Positions 6,282-9,662 of a DNA stretch of 9,662 bases are shown in pieces. The translations under genes were made by a program, and so were the position numbers. The stretch is from Pseudomonadota bacterium. GTDB taxonomy: Bacteria > Myxococcota > Myxococcia > Myxococcales > Anaeromyxobacteraceae. Position 1 is the first letter of the stretch. Each line of letters opens with the position of its first letter. The notes beneath the pieces are model-generated. The model was given only the letters and a program-made list of their open reading frames with translations, searched no databases and had not been told where the DNA came from. The stretch spans positions 1-9,662 of the forward strand of contig JAEYOU010000074.1 in NCBI GenBank assembly GCA_023411405.1, in the 5' to 3' direction.

Positions 6282-7307
6282 ATGCGGTCCTCCGGACGGT
6301 GCTTCGCGGTCACGCTGTTGCTCTGTGGACTCCCCATCACGGCCGGTGCGCATCCCCCCGACCGCGGGCCCTCCGGATGGTCGGCGGGGGACACCTGGCG
6401 CGTGCGGGCGCCGCTGCCCACGCCCCGCTGGCGTCACGGCGCCGCCGCCGTGCACGGGAAGATCTACTCGATCGGCGGCGTGTCCGGCGGCGCCGTGCTC
6501 GACGCGGTCGACGAGTATGACCCTCGCAAGGACCGGTGGAGGCCGCGCGCGCCCATGCCGACGCCCCGGTCGGATCTCGCGGTCGTCGCCTTCGGCGGGC
6601 GTGTGTACGCAATCGGCGGCCGGGACGGCGCCGCCATCCTCGACACCGTGGAGGTCTACGACCCCAGGACGGACTCCTGGTCCGCCGTCGACGCGCTCCC
6701 CGTCGCCAGCGCCGGGTTGCGGGCCGTCGCCGTGCGGCGGTGGATCTACGTGATCGGCGGCTTCGACGGGGCCGACGTCCTCGGGGCCGTGCAGCGTTAC
6801 GACCCGCGGACGGGCGTCTGGACGCTCCGCACGCCGATGCCGACGCCGAAGTCGGACTTCGCGATCGAGACGGTCGGGCGCCACGTCTACGCCTTCCTCG
6901 GCGCGCCCCGGGAGTACCCGTGGGGCGGGGGCCCGTTCGACGTCTACGACTGGGTGGCCGACACGTGGGCCCCCACGCAGTTCCTCGGCTCGGACATCGG
7001 TGGGCCCGTGGCAGGCGTCCTCGGCGACCGGGTCCACGTCGTCGGCGGGGAGTTCGCGCCGGGGCCCAACACCGTGGCCGACAACGAGGCGTACGACCCG
7101 GCCACGAACACGTTCGAGAGCCGCGCTCCCATGCCGACGGACCGGACGGGAGCCGCAGCGGCGGTCGTCGGCCGGGAGCTCTACGTGCTCGGCGGGTTCA
7201 AGACCACGGACCCGGGCTTCGGGACGCAGGACGTCGTCGAGGCGTACACGGCGCCGAGGCGCGGGCGCAGGCCCGCGGCGGCTTCGTGGAGCGACGCCGG
7301 ACCTTGA
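6282..7307 (+). CDS. Exported Kelch-repeat beta-propeller protein
   Basis: A 341-residue protein with a signal peptide (Arg-containing n-region, hydrophobic core FAVTLLLCGLPI, likely cleavage after AGA at residue 23). No lipobox is seen, since LLLC does not fit. The rest is six Kelch blades of about 46-50 residues, starting near 39, 86, 133, 180, 229 and 278. Each follows a W/F-x-x-x-x-P-M/L-P pattern, then a hydrophobic strand, I/V-G-G, and Y-D-P. Examples are IYSIGG (61-66), VYAIGG (108-113) and IYVIGG (155-160); blades 4 and 5 are the most diverged, with LGAPREYPWGGG and GGEFAPGPN loops. A closed six-blade propeller in the periplasm or outside is inferred; Kelch propellers bind proteins or sugars and also occur in oxidases, but no catalytic residues are recognisable. 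An upstream TTG at 6246 lacks a Shine-Dalgarno. The gene lies 56 bp after lat and may share its transcript. Confidence 0.92.
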   Translation: MRSSGRCFAVTLLLCGLPITAGAHPPDRGPSGWSAGDTWRVRAPLPTPRWRHGAAAVHGKIYSIGGVSGGAVLDAVDEYDPRKDRWRPRAPMPTPRSDLAVVAFGGRVYAIGGRDGAAILDTVEVYDPRTDSWSAVDALPVASAGLRAVAVRRWIYVIGGFDGADVLGAVQRYDPRTGVWTLRTPMPTPKSDFAIETVGRHVYAFLGAPREYPWGGGPFDVYDWVADTWAPTQFLGSDIGGPVAGVLGDRVHVVGGEFAPGPNTVADNEAYDPATNTFESRAPMPTDRTGAAAAVVGRELYVLGGFKTTDPGFGTQDVVEAYTAPRRGRRPAAASWSDAGP

Positions 7308-7418
7308 CGGCCGCTCGGCCGCCGCCCGCGCGCCCGCGTGCGACGTGGCGGCGCCCGAAATGTGCGCGCGCGCTGGTGCGTTCACGTGCGGGGGTCTCCG
7401 CACCTGAAGGGAGCGCAC
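7308..7418 (+). promoter_or_regulatory. Leader of the histidine kinase gene with alternative hairpins
   Basis: A gap of 111 bp. A short CGGCC/GGCCG hairpin (7308-7321) directly after the kelch stop could be a weak terminator. Further on, GTGCGG/CCGCAC (7386-7403) can form a hairpin that leaves the kinase Shine-Dalgarno free. CACGTGCG (7383-7390) can instead pair with CGCACGTG (7414-7421), burying the GTG start. The two folds exclude each other. Confidence 0.4.
7407..7413 (+). promoter_or_regulatory. Ribosome-binding site of the histidine kinase
   Basis: AAGGGAG with a 5-nt spacer to the GTG at 7419. It favours this GTG over the in-frame GTG at 7386, which has no purine-rich site upstream. 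Confidence 0.6.
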
Positions 7419-9662
7419 GTGCACCACGAGGTCGTGACCGCCGCGCCGCGGCCGGGACGCGCCGGCGCGCGCGCGGTGGGCGGCGGGAGGCGGGCGCATC
7501 GTCGCCGCTCCATCGATCTGAAGGTGCTGCTGCTGTTCCTGCCGCTGCTCGTGGCGGTCCCGCTGCTGGCGTACGGTGGCCTCCTGCTCCGCATCATGGC
7601 CGAGCAGGCGACGGAGCACGCCCGGAGGGAGCAGGCCGCTGCCCAGGCGGCCCTCCAGGCGACGCTCGAGGGCGAGCTGCAACACGTGCAGCGGACGCTC
7701 CGGATCCTCGCCGAGTCGCCGGCGCTGCGCGAGCCGATCCCGGACCGGGAGCGCGCCGCGTCCCTCGCGCAGCGGGTCCTCCGCGCCGAGCGCTCGGTGC
7801 GCCGCCTCGCCGTGCTGGGCCCGAGCGGGGCCGTCGTCGTGGAGTCTCCCGCGCCCGCCCGGCCGCGCGCGACGGTGCGGCTGACGCCGCACCAGCTCGA
7901 GGTGCTCCACACCGGGAAGGCCGCCCTCTCGGACCTGCACGAGAGCCCGGTCGCCGGGCGGCCGGGCGTGACGCTGGACGTGCCGGTCCGGCGCGACGGG
8001 CAGGTGGCGTGGATCCTCTCCGCGCTCCTCGACCCGGTGCAGCTGACGCGGACGCTGTCCGCGCAGGTCGGCGCGCGGGACGCGGTGTCCACCGTCCTGG
8101 ACGGCCGGCGCCGCATCGTGCTTCGCACGCGCGCGCTCGATCGCTTCTTCGGTGAGCAGCCGAGCGTGGACACGCTCCGCGCGCTGGACGCCGCGGACGG
8201 CCGCGGCTCGCAGCGGCTCCGCACCCGGGACGGGAACGAGTATCTCTGGACGTGGTCCACGACCCCGGCGGGCTGGACGGTGTTCCTCGGCAGGCCCGCC
8301 CGCGAGTTCGACGACACGCTGCGGGCGTCGATGGTGCGGCTCGGCGCCGCCGGCCTGGGCGTGCTCCTCCTCGCGATGGCGGCGACGGCGCTGCTCGCGC
8401 GGCGGATCGCGGGGTCGGTGAACCGCATGGCGGCGAACGCGCACCGCCTGAGCGAGGGAGAACACCCAGCCTATCGTCCCTCGGGGATCCGGCAGCTCGA
8501 CGCGCTCTACGGGGCGCTCGAGGACGCGAGCGACCAGGTGAGCCGTGCCTTCTCGGAGCGGAGGCGGGCGCTCGAGGCCGAGCGGGCGGCGCGCGCGGTC
8601 GCCGACGCGCACAACCGGTCGAAGGACCTGTTCCTCGGGATGCTGTCGCACGAGCTGCGCAATCCGCTCGCGCCCATCCGCAACTCCGTCCACGTCCTGC
8701 AGCACGCCGACGCCGGGAGCGAGCAGGCGCGGCGCGCCCGGGCGGTGATCGCGCGGCAGACCGAGCACCTGACGCGGATCGTCGACGATCTCCTCGACGT
8801 CACCCGCATCGCGCGGGGGAAGATCCTCCTCCGGCGCACGCGCGTGGACGTCCGCGAGACGGTGCGGCGCGCGGCGGACGACGCCCGCCCCGCCGTCGAG
8901 CAGCGCGGCGTCGTCCTCCGGGTCGAGCTGCCGCGCCGGACGCTGTGGGCCGACGCCGACGCGACCCGGCTGGCGCAGGTCCTCGGGAACCTCGTCCACA
9001 ACTCCGCCAAGTTCACGCACCCCGGCGGCGAGATCCTCGTCGCGCTGCGCGAGGCGAACGGCGCCGCGGAGATCGCGGTCCGCGACACCGGCGCGGGCAT
9101 CGATCCGGAGCTGTTGCCCCAGCTCTTCGACCCCTTCGTCCAGGGCACCCGCACCCTGGCGCGCAGCGAGGGCGGGCTCGGCCTGGGCCTCGCCCTCGTG
9201 AAGGGGCTCGTCGAGCTGCACGGGGGGACGGTGCGTGCGCACAGCGGCGGCGTGGGGCGCGGCTCCGAGTTCGTCGTGACGCTCCCGCTCGCCGCGGCGC
9301 GCGTGGAGCAGGTCTTGCCGGAGGCGGCGCCCGCCGCAGCCGCGCGGCCGCGCCGCGTGCTGGTGGTGGACGACAACCACGACGCGGCCGAGTCCCTCGG
9401 CGATCTCGTGGCGTTGCTCGGGCACGAGGTGGAGATCGCGTTCGACGGACGGCGCGCGATCGAGCTGGCGCGGGCGCGGCGGCCGGACGTGGTGCTCTGT
9501 GACATCGGCCTGCCGGAGATGACGGGGTACGACGTCGCCCGTGCGCTCCGGGCCGAGCACCAGGACGCGGTGCGCCTCGTCGCCGTGAGCGGGTACGCCC
9601 AGGTGGAGGACGTGCGCAGGGCGAGGGACGCCGGGTTCGACGCACACGTCGCCAAGCCGCCC
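7419..9662 (+). CDS. Membrane hybrid sensor histidine kinase (3'-partial)
   Basis: An open frame of 748 codons with no stop, running off the right edge. After an Arg-rich cytoplasmic N-terminus comes TM1 (about residues 35-57). An extracytoplasmic sensor domain of about 245 residues follows (about 60-303, Cache-like by size and position, not identified further), then TM2 (305-327). A HAMP-like/coiled-coil linker (about 328-400) leads to the kinase core. The H-box FLGMLSHELRNPLAPI carries phospho-acceptor His411, followed by the N-box NLVHNSAKFT (524-533), G1 DTGAGI (556-561), F-box LFDPFVQ (569-575) and G2 EGGLGLGLALVKG (584-596). A receiver domain begins near 646, with acidic pair D651/D652, phospho-acceptor Asp695 in LCDIGLPEM, Ser724 and Lys746 in AKPP. 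It is cut within the last part of the receiver, so further domains cannot be excluded. The partner regulator and signal are unknown. GTG start chosen from the Shine-Dalgarno. Confidence 0.94.
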   Translation, partial: MHHEVVTAAPRPGRAGARAVGGGRRAHRRRSIDLKVLLLFLPLLVAVPLLAYGGLLLRIMAEQATEHARREQAAAQAALQATLEGELQHVQRTLRILAESPALREPIPDRERAASLAQRVLRAERSVRRLAVLGPSGAVVVESPAPARPRATVRLTPHQLEVLHTGKAALSDLHESPVAGRPGVTLDVPVRRDGQVAWILSALLDPVQLTRTLSAQVGARDAVSTVLDGRRRIVLRTRALDRFFGEQPSVDTLRALDAADGRGSQRLRTRDGNEYLWTWSTTPAGWTVFLGRPAREFDDTLRASMVRLGAAGLGVLLLAMAATALLARRIAGSVNRMAANAHRLSEGEHPAYRPSGIRQLDALYGALEDASDQVSRAFSERRRALEAERAARAVADAHNRSKDLFLGMLSHELRNPLAPIRNSVHVLQHADAGSEQARRARAVIARQTEHLTRIVDDLLDVTRIARGKILLRRTRVDVRETVRRAADDARPAVEQRGVVLRVELPRRTLWADADATRLAQVLGNLVHNSAKFTHPGGEILVALREANGAAEIAVRDTGAGIDPELLPQLFDPFVQGTRTLARSEGGLGLGLALVKGLVELHGGTVRAHSGGVGRGSEFVVTLPLAAARVEQVLPEAAPAAAARPRRVLVVDDNHDAAESLGDLVALLGHEVEIAFDGRRAIELARARRPDVVLCDIGLPEMTGYDVARALRAEHQDAVRLVAVSGYAQVEDVRRARDAGFDAHVAKPP

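Noticed and set aside
6536..8155. Plus-strand frame of 539 codons spanning kelch and the kinase N-terminus
   Set aside because: It is an Arg/Ala/Pro-rich off-frame product crossing the boundary of two genes with a signal peptide, Kelch repeats and kinase features in other frames.
5982..9647. Very long minus-strand open frame of about 1,221 codons across lat, kelch and kinase genes
   Set aside because: It is antisense to three well-supported genes. Its translation is low-complexity (Arg, Ala, Gly, Pro, His rich) without family motifs, as expected from a GC-rich shadow frame.

Overview
The window is very GC-rich (third codon positions almost all G or C) and gene-dense. It carries seven protein genes on both strands and no RNA genes, insertion sequences or CRISPR arrays that I can see. 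The base composition, a secreted Ig/malectin/cellulase protein, a daunorubicin-type ABC exporter, an exported Kelch protein and a hybrid histidine kinase suggest a soil bacterium of the Myxococcota or a relative. That placement is inference; no rRNA or marker gene fixes it.

Layout. (1) Positions 3-2261, plus strand: the 3' part of a large secreted polysaccharide-binding and degrading protein with three Ig-like repeats, a malectin domain and a C-terminal GH45 endoglucanase domain. (2) 2262-2383: a convergent gap with two strong hairpins acting as a probable bidirectional terminator. (3) 2384-2602, minus: a stand-alone infA (IF-1, 72 aa, TTG start). (4) 2873-4635, minus: a two-gene DrrA/DrrB-type ABC exporter operon, with a GTGA overlap between ATPase and permease. 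(5) 4636-4851: a divergent intergenic region with an inverted repeat. (6) 4852-6225, plus: a lysine 6-aminotransferase-like class III PLP enzyme. (7) 6282-7307, plus: an exported six-blade Kelch propeller. (8) 7419-9662, plus: a membrane hybrid histidine kinase, open to the right edge and cut just before the end of its receiver domain.

The genes do not form one pathway. The only clear functional unit is the ABC operon; lat and kelch may be co-transcribed (56 bp gap). The most interesting observation is that the GH45 domain appears circularly permuted. The motif block that begins canonical GH45 enzymes, with the catalytic-base Asp in D-C-C-K-P-S-C, lies at the extreme C-terminus. The rest of the domain comes before it in normal order. 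Secondary points are a divergent IF-1 paralog, and RNA structures that could mask the ribosome-binding site or start codon of the kelch and kinase genes.
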